Positions 37,624-46,898 are shown, counted from the first letter of the stretch. The stretch is DNA of 64,000 nucleotides from an uncultured bacterium (GCA_900319365.1 ONOE01000001.1:62001-126000); one strand, 5' to 3'. Translations and numbers: made by a program. Notes: a model not told the origin generated them from the letters alone.

Positions 37624-38157
37624 ATGATTCTTGAGGGAATGTTTTTTGAAAATACAATGAACTATCCTACAAACAGGATTTATCCGCAATATCCCACTAT
37701 TACGGCAGGTGTACAGGAAGGGACGGAAGCAATATACCGCTACGGACTTAGAGAATCTTCATATCCGACATTATCAATTGTTGACCCCATACCAAACGGT
37801 CATGGGCAGGTAATTCCCGCAGGACATTACGAACTCGCATTATCTGACGACAGACAATTTTTACTTCTGCTTGAAGCAAAAAATCCGATAGCCGTCATGC
37901 CTGTATTCAAACTGGAGGTTTCAACCGAAGAAAAAGCGCAGGTTCATGATGCAAAATCCTTGCGCAAAAAAAATAAGCATGACAAAGAAATAATCAGAAC
38001 CAATACAAAACGTGCCAAAAAGGGTATGCCGCCTGTTAATGAGGAAGAAGAAATTTATCAGGAAGCCTCAATGGAATATATAAAAGACGGAAAATATTTC
38101 CTCATTCGCTACGAAAGAGGAGATGTAAAAGCATGGGCAGCTGTCAAAGCAGAATGA
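37624..38157 (+). CDS. Uncharacterised protein downstream of rnpA
   Basis: 177 residues, not recognised. The first ~100 residues are a compact domain (YPQYPTITAGVQEGTEAIYRYG... VIPAGHYELALSDDRQFLLLLEAK), then a basic linker (LRKKNKHDKEIIRTNTKRAKKG), then MEYIKDGKYFLIRYERGDVKAW. No signal peptide or membrane helix. Its ATG follows the rnpA stop codon directly, so it is translationally coupled to rnpA. Confidence 0.6.
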   Translation: MILEGMFFENTMNYPTNRIYPQYPTITAGVQEGTEAIYRYGLRESSYPTLSIVDPIPNGHGQVIPAGHYELALSDDRQFLLLLEAKNPIAVMPVFKLEVSTEEKAQVHDAKSLRKKNKHDKEIIRTNTKRAKKGMPPVNEEEEIYQEASMEYIKDGKYFLIRYERGDVKAWAAVKAE

Positions 38158-38826
38158 TTATAAAAGAATATAAATAACCGCAAACAAAGCCGCAACAAGC
38201 GATATCCCGACAATTATCCAAAACGGAGGAATCCCGTTTTTTTTCGGAACCGATTTCATAACAGATACTTGCGGTTTGTCTTTTTTAGGTTTGTTTTTGG
38301 TTGTTTTCTTTTTAGGCTTGGGGCTTGTTTTTGTTGCCTGTTCTTTTGCTTCCAAATATTTTTCTGATAGGGATTTTTTAGACGGTTCGCCTGTTATAAG
38401 AAGTTCCGCATCATAGTGCAATTGTAAAAGCTTTTGAGGAGCTTTTTTATAAAAAACGGCATAATTCAAGCCGACTTCAAACGCTCTTTGCAAACATTCA
38501 AGCGCCATTGTCGCATTTTTCTCAACTTTTGCGCCATGCACGGACAAATTCCCCTGTTTTTTTAAAAAGTACAAATCGTCTATAAATTCTTTTTCTTCTT
38601 CCAAGCCGTTTGATTTATCTTTTAAGGTTGCAAGCATTTCATCAAAAGTTATTTCGCTTGTTCTGTTTTCACCGAGGACATCTCTGCAAATACGTTCGGC
38701 ATAACGTCTTGTCTGCCCTATACATTGGTCAAAAAAGTCGCCCCGATATAATCTTTCGGCATCAATTATAATATCGGATAAATTCTTATCAATTTTTATT
38801 AAAAAATCAAAATTAGTCTTAGTCAT
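38158..38826 (-). CDS. DUF4145-like protein with C-terminal membrane anchor
   Basis: 222 residues. Residues ~10-125 are helical with ARRLxR-type and LKKQGNLSVHG motifs like DUF4145 proteins, a HEPN-superfamily branch found at the start of some type I HsdR and in stand-alone proteins; the R-x4-6-H active motif of HEPN RNases is not obvious. Residues ~160-200 are Lys-rich, and the end is one membrane helix (PPFWIIVGISLVAALFAVIYILL), giving a tail-anchored form. It converges with the rnpA operon with no gap. Confidence 0.65.
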   Translation of the reverse strand: MTKTNFDFLIKIDKNLSDIIIDAERLYRGDFFDQCIGQTRRYAERICRDVLGENRTSEITFDEMLATLKDKSNGLEEEKEFIDDLYFLKKQGNLSVHGAKVEKNATMALECLQRAFEVGLNYAVFYKKAPQKLLQLHYDAELLITGEPSKKSLSEKYLEAKEQATKTSPKPKKKTTKNKPKKDKPQVSVMKSVPKKNGIPPFWIIVGISLVAALFAVIYILL

Positions 38827-38851
38827 AATATTTTCATTTTATTATAAAAAT

Positions 38852-38884
38852 AAAAAGGAGGACAAACTTATTTGTCCTCTTAAA
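38852..38884 (-). terminator. Terminator after NFTGL family copy 3
   Basis: GAGGACAAA-CTTA-TTTGTCCTC with a T-rich tail on the minus strand, 26 nt beyond the stop codon. Confidence 0.8.
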
Positions 38885-38909
38885 AAATTACCCGATATAA
38901 TTTAAACTT

Positions 38910-40526
38910 TTATGCGGCAGTTTTTAATTCGGTTTTTGGGGGAACCTCTTTTTTTCTGCCTTTGTATGCCGTCATCTTCGTATTGATTTTAGGCAAAATT
39001 ATGCCAAGCATTATGGTTGAATATGCAAGTCCGGCAATCTGTGCGATGTTTAATTTCTTGATATTTTTCTTCGCAAATTCAGCTCCATGCGCTGCAACTT
39101 CTTCATAAGATTTCAAGCTCAAATCATTCAACCAATGTTTTACGCCTTTGCCTTCTTTTTTAATATTGAATAAATTTTCACGTTTCGGATCAAGAATATT
39201 TGCAACACCTTTTGCCGCAAAACCGCCCAATACAAGCCAGTTCAAGAACCCGAAATAATCTCTTACAACAGATTCTCTCAATTCGTTCATACTGTCTGCT
39301 GCCAGAAATCTGCCTATAATAGTAGACATATAAACCGTTTTAATGGCATTTCCCGTTGAAACCGGACCCGTAAACTGCAATTTTTTAACAAAATCTTTCG
39401 GTGATTTTACACGCATAACACCCATTACCATAGCAACCATGCCTGCGCTTGCAAGGAGTTTACTAATCCATAATTTTTTAGAACCGTTTTTTTCGGGTTT
39501 TGTTTGTTCAATTTTTTTATCGGCAGGTAAATTCTTTTGCGCTTTTTTATCCTGTAAATCTTTTACATAATCGACTTCACCTACAAAGCCTTTTTTGCCC
39601 GTTCTTTTTTCGGTAATTTTTCTGTTAATTTTTTGAACACTTATACCGAGTGCCGATGCAAGGCTCAATGCGCCAAAAATTTTGATATTATTTACTTTTT
39701 TAATTTTTTTCAAAGCTGCCATGGTATCTGCGTTTTTGTTTGTGAAAACATCATGCGCCATATCGTAAGTATCTCTTAACAAATTAGAAATGTTTGTATT
39801 TAAATTTCTTTCTCCGACCTGTACGTTGATATCGTTATTTGCTTTTAGAGCATTTGTAAGTCTTGTTTCAAAAATCTTAAATATGTGTTTTTTATCACGT
39901 TTAGTTAAATTTTTATCTTCAATTGCATCTTTGAAAGTTTGAACAAATCCGTCTTTTGTTTTTATTTTTTCCTCAACATTTGCATATTTAGGGTTGTCAA
40001 ATTTATACCTGCCCCATTTGTTTTCTCCGAACCATTCTGTCTGTGCCCAATCCGAAGCTTTATAAGAAACTTTGTTTTTCCCGTCAATTGCAGTTATTCC
40101 GTTTAAAACATTTTCAACGTATTTTTCCGTTTTGTTGCCGCTTTTATCCCAAGCATTTTTTAAAACGGCAATAGAATCTTCGCTAAACCAGCTTTTGGGA
40201 TTTATTTTAACTTTTTTATCCGTACTTTTTGCGGCAATTTTTGCAATAATTGAACCGAAAAGCCCTGCCGAAAGACAGTTTACAAAAGTTCCGCTTATTT
40301 CTCTTGTAAAAGTTTCTGCTCCCGCATATTTGTTTCTGTCTTTTGTATCAAAATAAGTTCTCGGCGCAACCATTGTCCCAAGATCAAGCACAACGGCATT
40401 TGCCATTTCGTTGCCCGTCAGAGTTCTTAATACTCCCGTTACCGCACCATCTAAAGGTCCTTTAAAAGTCGGAGTATATTTTCTTTTCCCTAAATTATTG
40501 TTTATATTGTTTACCGCTAAATCCAT
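38910..40526 (-). CDS. Multi-pass membrane protein, NFTGL family, copy 3
   Basis: 538 residues, a distant paralogue of the genes at 12877 and 14593. The N-terminal motif is YTPTFKGP (residues ~17-24), and the shared points are VAPRTYFDT, TREISGTFVNCL, a WFSEDSI segment, VQKINRKITEKRTG and IGRFLAADSMNELRESVVRDYFGF. It has four to five hydrophobic helices. Shine-Dalgarno AAGG precedes the ATG, and a terminator follows, so it is a single-gene unit. Function is unknown. Confidence 0.7.
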   Translation of the reverse strand: MDLAVNNINNNLGKRKYTPTFKGPLDGAVTGVLRTLTGNEMANAVVLDLGTMVAPRTYFDTKDRNKYAGAETFTREISGTFVNCLSAGLFGSIIAKIAAKSTDKKVKINPKSWFSEDSIAVLKNAWDKSGNKTEKYVENVLNGITAIDGKNKVSYKASDWAQTEWFGENKWGRYKFDNPKYANVEEKIKTKDGFVQTFKDAIEDKNLTKRDKKHIFKIFETRLTNALKANNDINVQVGERNLNTNISNLLRDTYDMAHDVFTNKNADTMAALKKIKKVNNIKIFGALSLASALGISVQKINRKITEKRTGKKGFVGEVDYVKDLQDKKAQKNLPADKKIEQTKPEKNGSKKLWISKLLASAGMVAMVMGVMRVKSPKDFVKKLQFTGPVSTGNAIKTVYMSTIIGRFLAADSMNELRESVVRDYFGFLNWLVLGGFAAKGVANILDPKRENLFNIKKEGKGVKHWLNDLSLKSYEEVAAHGAEFAKKNIKKLNIAQIAGLAYSTIMLGIILPKINTKMTAYKGRKKEVPPKTELKTAA

Positions 40527-40567
40527 TAATTACCTTGTTTCCCCACAATCAAAAATTTACATATTAA

Positions 40568-40602
40568 AAAAGAGTTCCGAAACTGCGGAACTCTTTTATT
40601 CT
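40568..40602 (-). terminator. Rho-independent terminator of a short transcript
   Basis: AAAAGAGTTCCG-6nt-CGGAACTCTTTT with six Ts on the minus strand, about 30 nt beyond the stop of the 27-codon ORF at 40633-40716. Confidence 0.85.
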
Positions 40603-40632
40603 TTTATACAAGTATTTAAAAAATAACTCACA

Positions 40633-40716
40633 TCAAAAAATTCCAAGTCCCGCATATTGTCCGGAATTGGAGGAGGAGGATGAATTATTTGATTTTTGAG
40701 TCATAAATTTAATCAT
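40633..40716 (-). CDS. 27-residue Ser/Asn-rich small protein or small RNA gene
   Basis: The frame starts MIKFMTQKSNN, runs through five Ser residues and ends GQYAGLGIF. It has AAGGTAG as Shine-Dalgarno, 5-6 nt before the ATG. A near-consensus promoter and a strong terminator frame it, so a ~130-160-nt transcript is likely. Whether the peptide or the RNA is the product cannot be told. Confidence 0.45.
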   Translation of the reverse strand: MIKFMTQKSNNSSSSSNSGQYAGLGIF

Positions 40717-40736
40717 TTTTCTACTACCTTGATAGT

Positions 40737-40764
40737 ATTTTATCATTTAATCGAAATTTGTCAA
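40737..40764 (-). promoter_or_regulatory. Near-consensus sigma70 promoter of the short transcript
   Basis: On the minus strand TTGACA (40764-40759), a 16-nt spacer, and TAAAAT (40742-40737). It is one of the best promoter matches in the window and reads only into the 27-codon ORF. Confidence 0.7.
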
Positions 40765-40859
40765 TTGTTTTTAAGTCATATATTAAATATAATTTACATA
40801 AAACATCCGACACGAATATTTTTTGGGAACAAAAACCACAACCTACGGTCTTACCGACC

Positions 40860-42302
40860 TTAAAAAATATCATCACCGATTAATTTTGAAAATTCTTCTT
40901 CGGAAATTTTGTGTCCGTTTTTATCTGTATAAACTGCGTTGTATTCTTCGGTTTTATTATTTATCGTAAGAACCTCTTTGCCGAGCAATTCATTTGAAGA
41001 ATCTCTGTAAACTGACACATCTTGCATTTTGGTCTTGGTATTTTTGGAAGAATGTTCAATCGTATACAAAACCTTTTCGTCAAGCTTTTTTATGGTTTTG
41101 ATTTTGTTATTGTCTTTATCATAGAGGTATTCATCAACATGAGTTTGGTTGTCATAATTGTTTTTTGTCGATGTTTTTATCAAATTGCCCGACAAATCGT
41201 AACTTTCTTCAGAAATTTCACCCGCACTAAATTCGGTATGAGTTTTTACCTGTCCGTTCGGATAATATGTTTCAATATTCCTTGACGGGTTAAAGTCGCT
41301 ATGGTAAATAGTTTCGGCAGAGGATAATTTTTTATTCTCATCGTATTTGTAAATTATTTCTTCTTTTAATTTATCATTTTTGCCGTAAGTCAATTCTTTT
41401 TCAAGCAGGTTTTTATCATTGTATTGGCGTTTTATCGTTTGGAGTAAATCGCCGTTTTTACTTAATCTGCGCTGCAAAATTACGTTACCGTTTTTGGCAT
41501 AATTATTTTCGGTATACCATTTGCCCGAGCATTCGCTGAAAATTTCTCTTTGAACCTGTCCGTCGGGAGCGTATGTTGTTTTTCTGTCAAAAATCGTTTC
41601 GCCCTCTTTATTTTTAATTTGATGCCAGATAGGTTTTCCGTTTTTGTCAACGGTATATTCGGCAGTATAAGAATTGCCCGACTTTTTGTCTTTTATTGCG
41701 GCGCTGTATGTATGAGCGTTTTTATTAACAAGCGTTGTCTGATTTGTTTTGAGATTCTTTACTATAATTTTATCAATGTCGCCGTTATTTAAAACGGAAT
41801 TGCCGCCATGATTTTTTATCCCGATAATTCCGTTGCCTTTGTAAACACCGTTTGATAAGAAATATCTCGTATCAATACGTAAATCACCGCTATATTTTAC
41901 ATACCCGAACAAAAGTTTGGGCGAAATAACGTAACTCAAAATTCTTTTTGATGCATCATAAGTTTTAGAAATTATGTTGTTGATAGTTTCCGTGCATGTA
42001 TAATCAAGCCCGATATTGTGGCGTATTGTTTTAGAAAAAACCTCGGTGCCGTTCTTGATTACGCTTATTAAATTATTTATGTCATCATATTTGTAGCTTT
42101 TTGAAACGACATTGCCGTTATCATAAAGCATAGAGTCCTGTAAAAGCCCTTTTTTATATTCAAGTCTTGTAACTTTACCTGACGGGAGAGTTTTTACAAC
42201 GGTTCCGTTAAATTTTTTACGACCGTCTTTAAGTATTTTGCCGTCGTATTTCATTGATTTTGTAAAAGTATCTATTTTAAGCATGCTCATGTTAAACCGC
42301 AT
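40860..42302 (-). CDS. YD/MORN-type repeat protein (possible immunity or antitoxin partner)
   Basis: 480 residues of repeated short beta units: LYDNGNVVSKSYKYDDINNL, TYAPDGQVQREIFSE, YNDKNLLEKELTYGKNDKL, YYPNGQVKTHTEFSAGEI. This mixes YD repeats with YwqK/MORN_2-like repeats. There is no signal peptide; the start could also be the ATG of MSMLKID or MLKID a few codons in. It lies 36 nt downstream of the ADP-ribosyltransferase-like gene on the same strand. MORN_2/YwqK proteins are sometimes annotated as antitoxins, so an immunity role is a guess from context. Confidence 0.6.
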   Translation of the reverse strand: MRFNMSMLKIDTFTKSMKYDGKILKDGRKKFNGTVVKTLPSGKVTRLEYKKGLLQDSMLYDNGNVVSKSYKYDDINNLISVIKNGTEVFSKTIRHNIGLDYTCTETINNIISKTYDASKRILSYVISPKLLFGYVKYSGDLRIDTRYFLSNGVYKGNGIIGIKNHGGNSVLNNGDIDKIIVKNLKTNQTTLVNKNAHTYSAAIKDKKSGNSYTAEYTVDKNGKPIWHQIKNKEGETIFDRKTTYAPDGQVQREIFSECSGKWYTENNYAKNGNVILQRRLSKNGDLLQTIKRQYNDKNLLEKELTYGKNDKLKEEIIYKYDENKKLSSAETIYHSDFNPSRNIETYYPNGQVKTHTEFSAGEISEESYDLSGNLIKTSTKNNYDNQTHVDEYLYDKDNNKIKTIKKLDEKVLYTIEHSSKNTKTKMQDVSVYRDSSNELLGKEVLTINNKTEEYNAVYTDKNGHKISEEEFSKLIGDDIF

Positions 42303-42338
42303 AAAAATATTTTTTGCGGGAATATGATTTTAAATTTT

Positions 42339-43610
42339 TTACAGGACGTATTCACAATCCATAACTTTTACGCCGTCAACCATTTCGATTTTGTTAATTT
42401 TAATCTTGTTGTTGCGGGGAAGTAAAAATTCACTATATCCGCCAAGAACACCTTTTGTGCCTTTAGGGAGTTTAATTCTCATCAATGCGCCGAATCCGTC
42501 ATCAATTGTTTGATGTGCAAATTGTTTAAATTGAGCATTATCAACGTCAATTGAGGTTGAAACGTAAGACTTATCGGTAATAACCATGCCCTCTTTTAAA
42601 GAATTGATAAAATTATTTTGATCTTTAAATACGGGATGACCATGAACCGCTCTATAAACAACGGCATCTTTTTTTAATGCCGGAGCGGCTTCAAAAACCT
42701 TATCCATTGCATTAATTGTCGCTTTATCGGCTTCGTCTAATTTTGCACCTTTGCGCAAAACACCGTTTAGCGGGTAAGCATCATAATATTGCGAAAACGC
42801 TCTTAATTGATCGTCATTTGTTATGTATTCACGAATACTTTTAACATCAACTTCTTTGTCGCCCTTTTTGAAAAGGTGATTGTGCAAGATATCTTCATGC
42901 TTTGCTTTAACGGCATTATCAATTAAATCTTCTTTATTTTTAATAAATTTATATTGCGCCATTTCGGTTTTATCAAGATAGTATGGAGCTAATTCTTCAC
43001 AACTCGGGCGTTTGCTATAGCCAAACATTTCATAAGATTTTCTCGGGTTAGCTTTGGATCTTGTTCTTATGAGAGCGGTAAATTTACCCTCGTCTTTCCA
43101 AAGTGAAGTTTTCATATCCCACAAATCCTTTGCGGATTTAGTTTGAATTTCTTTTTTGAAAGTTTCAAGCATCTTAGGCAAAGAAGAAAGTTTTTCTTCC
43201 TGCGCATAATATTTTGCCATTTTTTGCAAAACGGGACTTTTTTCGTCATGTACACGAACATTTGTGCTGCCGTTGCAAAGCTCTCGGGTTCTGTTATACC
43301 TGATTCTTGCATCATCATTCATTTTCATCGGTTCGAGCTTTGGCGCATCTGGTTGTTTAACCTCAGGGGGTTTAATCTCAGGGTTAACACTATTTGCTTT
43401 AGGTTTAGCTTTTAATTTGCCCTTACCTCTTGTTGCTATATAAACACCTGCTGCAGCAAGCGCTGCCAAACCGAGTCCGATTGCAGCTTTTGTTTGTGCT
43501 GATGTCAAAACAGGTTTTGAAACTTTTTCATTTTCTTTATTTTTTTGTGCATCAATAGCACCGTTTGCCGTAAAATGCGGCTGAGAAGTTATACCGTTTA
43601 CACTTACCAT
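42339..43610 (-). CDS. ADP-ribosyltransferase exoenzyme-like protein with N-terminal membrane segment
   Basis: 423 residues. The N-terminus carries PHFTANG (residues 11-17) and a hydrophobic helix at 43-60, then a Pro/Lys-rich linker to ~95. The C-terminal ~120 residues match the R-S-E class of ADP-ribosyltransferases: R320 in VVYRAVHG, STS at 351-353 in KSYVSTSID, and the ARTT region GGYSEFLLPRN with catalytic Glu394. The usual Q/E two before it is Y392. Such domains modify target proteins with NAD; many are toxins or effectors. The target is unknown. AAGGA precedes the ATG. Confidence 0.72.
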   Translation of the reverse strand: MVSVNGITSQPHFTANGAIDAQKNKENEKVSKPVLTSAQTKAAIGLGLAALAAAGVYIATRGKGKLKAKPKANSVNPEIKPPEVKQPDAPKLEPMKMNDDARIRYNRTRELCNGSTNVRVHDEKSPVLQKMAKYYAQEEKLSSLPKMLETFKKEIQTKSAKDLWDMKTSLWKDEGKFTALIRTRSKANPRKSYEMFGYSKRPSCEELAPYYLDKTEMAQYKFIKNKEDLIDNAVKAKHEDILHNHLFKKGDKEVDVKSIREYITNDDQLRAFSQYYDAYPLNGVLRKGAKLDEADKATINAMDKVFEAAPALKKDAVVYRAVHGHPVFKDQNNFINSLKEGMVITDKSYVSTSIDVDNAQFKQFAHQTIDDGFGALMRIKLPKGTKGVLGGYSEFLLPRNNKIKINKIEMVDGVKVMDCEYVL

Positions 43611-43730
43611 ACTAATTTCCTTTTCCTTATATATTTAAAAATAAGTGATAAATAAAAATTGCATGTAAAATAAAAATTTTTTATCAAATGTTAAAAATAC
43701 TTAATATTTATTTTGAAAGGGAAAATTATT

Positions 43731-44315
43731 TTAACCCGATTTTTCCAACTGCTTCCTCAATGCAAATTTGCAGCCGCAATAATTTTGACGGTACAAGCCC
43801 AGTTCTTTTGAAATTTTATTGGTTTTTAAAAATCCGTCCTGTTTTCTGAAATTGTACGCAAAATATTTTAAATTGTATTTTGATGCAATTTTTTCTCCGA
43901 CAGATGTCAACTTCTCATAATTTTTGTGCGGACTTATCGGCATTGACGTGGTAAATTCATCTATTCCGAGTTCAAGTGCCTTTTGAGCGGTTTTATCAAG
44001 TCTTAATTCAAAACATTTTGTGCACCTTGCACCTTTTTCGGGTTCATTCTCCAAACCTTTTACAAAATCATAATAAACTTCAGGCTCATAATCACCGATT
44101 ATAAGTTCACAGTTGAAATGCTTGCACAAAGTAATTTCAGCCTCAAGTCGTTTTTGATACTCAATATCAGGATAAATATTAGGGTTGTAAAAATACACAA
44201 TAACGGTATATCCCATATCTTTTAACAAAGATATGGGATAACCCGAACATATACCGCAACATGCGTGCAGCAGAATTTTTTTAGTTGAAGAAATGGTGTT
44301 TTGGTTGTCCGCCAT
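43731..44315 (-). CDS. queH: Epoxyqueuosine reductase QueH (DUF208)
   Basis: 194 residues. QueH makes queuosine from epoxyqueuosine in tRNA, using a 4Fe-4S cluster and a diiron-type site. The Cys motifs are intact: HACCGICSGYP near residue 19, then GARCTKCFELRL near 105, and YCGCKFAL at the end. It replaces the unrelated QueG in many anaerobes. It overlaps the VKOR-DsbA gene by 35 nt on the same strand, so they are co-transcribed. Confidence 0.93.
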   Translation of the reverse strand: MADNQNTISSTKKILLHACCGICSGYPISLLKDMGYTVIVYFYNPNIYPDIEYQKRLEAEITLCKHFNCELIIGDYEPEVYYDFVKGLENEPEKGARCTKCFELRLDKTAQKALELGIDEFTTSMPISPHKNYEKLTSVGEKIASKYNLKYFAYNFRKQDGFLKTNKISKELGLYRQNYCGCKFALRKQLEKSG

Positions 44316-45510
44316 ATTTCTTTATCCATTCTTTTAATTCGGGATAGCCTTTCATACCCATTTCAAAATCGTCTTTAATTTTCATTGACGGGGTTCCGAC
44401 CATTCCGTGTTTAAACGCATAGTCAATATCTTTTGCGATTTTATCTTTCACTTCCTGAGAATTTGCATCAACTTTCATTTGTTTAAGGTCAAGTTTGATA
44501 TTTGAATCTTTTAAAACTTTCAAAACTTCATTTTCCGTTGTGGGAGTTTTCTCGAATAATAAAGATTCAACTTCCCAGAATTTGCCCTGTTTTTGGGCAG
44601 CCAAACCGTATTGAGCACAGATACAAGAACCTATATGGAAATCACCCTGCATATATTTGTTGCAAGCCTTATCCAAAGGTACGTCATGATGCTCTACTCT
44701 TACGTTTTTAAAATCTCTTACCGCTTTATGAACAATAATATTTGCAGTATAGCAAATCGGACATTGATAATCGGAATACATTTCAAGAACTACGGCATTT
44801 TTATCTTTTGAGCCGAGAACATTTCCTTTAGCCGCATAAATATTTGTTTTTAATTTAACAAATTCGCCGATACTTCTTTGCCATTTCAAAGCCGGAGAAA
44901 ATACGGCGCTTGTATACGTCCAGTAGAAAAATCCGCAAGCACAAATCATAACTACGATAAATGCTATTCTGTACGGAATCGGTTTCAACGCATCAACAAA
45001 ATCAAGCCAGCTCTGTTTTATTGCAGTAACAAAATTACCCTTAATTCCGATAACCGCAATAAGACCGATTAAGAAATCCAATAAATAAGTAACCAAACAC
45101 ATTATGCATAATTTATGAATTTCAAAATAACTTATACCTAATAATGTCATTGAAATTACAAATGAGATAAGCCCTAACGATGCGATATAATGGTATTTAT
45201 TTTTAAATACCTCCAAAAATTTTAAGAACGGGATTTTTTTAAGTTTATCAACGCACAACAGCATTAAGATAAACACGTACAAAAATAATCCCCAGTATGC
45301 AAGAGGGACGCCGAAGAATTGGGATTCAGGGGCTCTTGCAACACCATCGCAATCAATAAAATCATTTATTGAACAAAAACTCGGCAATGCATAACGATTA
45401 AAATTTGCCTGATAATATATATAAGCCAAATCAATGGTAACACCTATGCCCAAAAGGACAACAAATGTGATTGCCACAGATTTCCAGAAATTTTTCTTCT
45501 CATTTTCCAT
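44281..45510 (-). CDS. Vitamin K epoxide reductase-like protein fused to a DsbA-type thioredoxin domain
   Basis: 409 residues. The N-terminal VKOR has about five membrane helices, the loop pair in DFIDCDGVA and the active CxxC in HKLCIMCLVTYL near residue 135. The C-terminal periplasmic domain has the thioredoxin-fold CPIC in MYSDYQCPICYTAN near residue 250, then FKHGMVGTPSMKI with the cis-Pro. The fusion oxidises folding proteins with quinone as acceptor, as known from Cyanobacteria. Its presence shows an oxidising disulfide pathway in the envelope. Confidence 0.92.
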   Translation of the reverse strand: MENEKKNFWKSVAITFVVLLGIGVTIDLAYIYYQANFNRYALPSFCSINDFIDCDGVARAPESQFFGVPLAYWGLFLYVFILMLLCVDKLKKIPFLKFLEVFKNKYHYIASLGLISFVISMTLLGISYFEIHKLCIMCLVTYLLDFLIGLIAVIGIKGNFVTAIKQSWLDFVDALKPIPYRIAFIVVMICACGFFYWTYTSAVFSPALKWQRSIGEFVKLKTNIYAAKGNVLGSKDKNAVVLEMYSDYQCPICYTANIIVHKAVRDFKNVRVEHHDVPLDKACNKYMQGDFHIGSCICAQYGLAAQKQGKFWEVESLLFEKTPTTENEVLKVLKDSNIKLDLKQMKVDANSQEVKDKIAKDIDYAFKHGMVGTPSMKIKDDFEMGMKGYPELKEWIKKYGGQPKHHFFN

Positions 45511-45703
45511 TTATATAAATCTCCCTTGTTTCAAGTTTTTTAACCTCATATATAATATAATTTAAACGTAAATTAATCAACCTAATATTTAGCAATATAA
45601 TAATTTCTTATTAAGCAAAATTACAATAACTTAAAATTAAATTGTAAAAATTTTGCAAAACGGGTAAAATTAATTCGTGGATTTTATTTTTTAAGGAGGA
45701 AAA

Positions 45704-46849
45704 ATGAATAAATTTTTGAAAATGGTTTTATCATTAGCCGTAATTTGTTTTTCCGTTGCACCTGTATTCGCATACCCTGATGTTGATTCAAACTACTGGG
45801 CAGCAAAACAGATTACGGAATTAACCGAAAAAGGCGTAATTGTCGGCTATCCTGACGGAACATTTAAACCTGATGCAAATGTTACAAGAGCAGAATTTGC
45901 GGCAATGTCAATAAGAGCATTGGGGCAGGAGCATACAAAAGTCGCACAGCCCGTACATTTCACCGATATTGACGAAACTCATTGGGCATATTCGGATATC
46001 CAAAAAGCTTTATATTTTGATTTGATTTCGGAAGATAAAGATTCTACTCTGTTCAGACCTGATGATCCCGTTTCAAGAGCAGAATCAATTTCCGTTGCGG
46101 TTAACGCTTTGACGACAGAAAAAATTTCAAGCGAAAAAGCAATGGAAGTTTTATCTAAAAAATATACCGATGCGGGCTCTGTTCCTCAATGGTTTTTAGT
46201 ACCTGCGGGGAAAGCTGAAATCTTGAATATGATTGTTACTTTGCCTGATTCAAAAGGTTCTCTTGCGCCGAATCGTCCCGCAACAAGAGCAGAAGTTGCA
46301 GCAATTTTATACAACATGATGGTTCAGGCAAAACTTAACCCGAACGCTAAACTTGCCGAAGCAATGAGGAAGAAAACAGGCGACGGATTTGTAATAGATG
46401 AAGCATACACCCAAGGAAGTATCGGATTTCTTCCCGCTGGAACTTTTGTACCAATTAAATTAAACAGCTACATAAGTTCTCAAACTACAGAAGGCGGTGT
46501 TGTTTATACAGCTCGTGTTCCGCAAAACTATATCACAAGAGATCATTATATTTTGATTAGAGAAAACTCCCAACTGCAAGGACAGGTGCTTGACGTTAAA
46601 CCCGGCAAATACTTTGTCAGAAACGGTGTTTTGGTTCTTAAAAATACTTTAATTACAACAGAAAACGACCAAACAACTAATTTTGACGGTCTTGCAGAAA
46701 TCAAAAAAGACAGAAATTGGTGGATGAAGTTTGTAAGATGGGCTTTCAAAGGTGAAAAACTTGAAGTTATGACAAACGGCGATGCTTATATGAAACTTCT
46801 AAAACCCGTTAAAGTCGATTTGACAAACGGTTGGATTTACGAAAAGTAA
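45704..46849 (+). CDS. S-layer homology (SLH) domain surface protein
   Basis: 381 residues with a signal peptide (ending PVFA-YPDVD) and three SLH units: YPDVDSNYWAAKQITELTEK...GYPDGTFKPDANVTRAEFA; FTDIDETHWAYSDIQ...FRPDDPVSRAES; and KYTDAG...APNRPATRAEVAAIL. Residues ~235-381 form a beta-rich domain of unknown type. SLH domains bind pyruvylated cell wall polymer or peptidoglycan. GGAGG precedes the ATG and a clean terminator follows. It should be abundant at the cell surface. Confidence 0.92.
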   Translation: MNKFLKMVLSLAVICFSVAPVFAYPDVDSNYWAAKQITELTEKGVIVGYPDGTFKPDANVTRAEFAAMSIRALGQEHTKVAQPVHFTDIDETHWAYSDIQKALYFDLISEDKDSTLFRPDDPVSRAESISVAVNALTTEKISSEKAMEVLSKKYTDAGSVPQWFLVPAGKAEILNMIVTLPDSKGSLAPNRPATRAEVAAILYNMMVQAKLNPNAKLAEAMRKKTGDGFVIDEAYTQGSIGFLPAGTFVPIKLNSYISSQTTEGGVVYTARVPQNYITRDHYILIRENSQLQGQVLDVKPGKYFVRNGVLVLKNTLITTENDQTTNFDGLAEIKKDRNWWMKFVRWAFKGEKLEVMTNGDAYMKLLKPVKVDLTNGWIYEK

Positions 46850-46863
46850 ATTTTAAGATTTTT

Positions 46864-46898
46864 AAGGGAAACTAAAAAAAAATTAGTTTCCCTTTTTT
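46864..46898 (+). terminator. Rho-independent terminator after the SLH gene
   Basis: AAGGGAAACTAA-7nt-TTAGTTTCCCTT and a T run, 15 nt after the stop codon. Perfect 12-bp stem. Confidence 0.92.
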
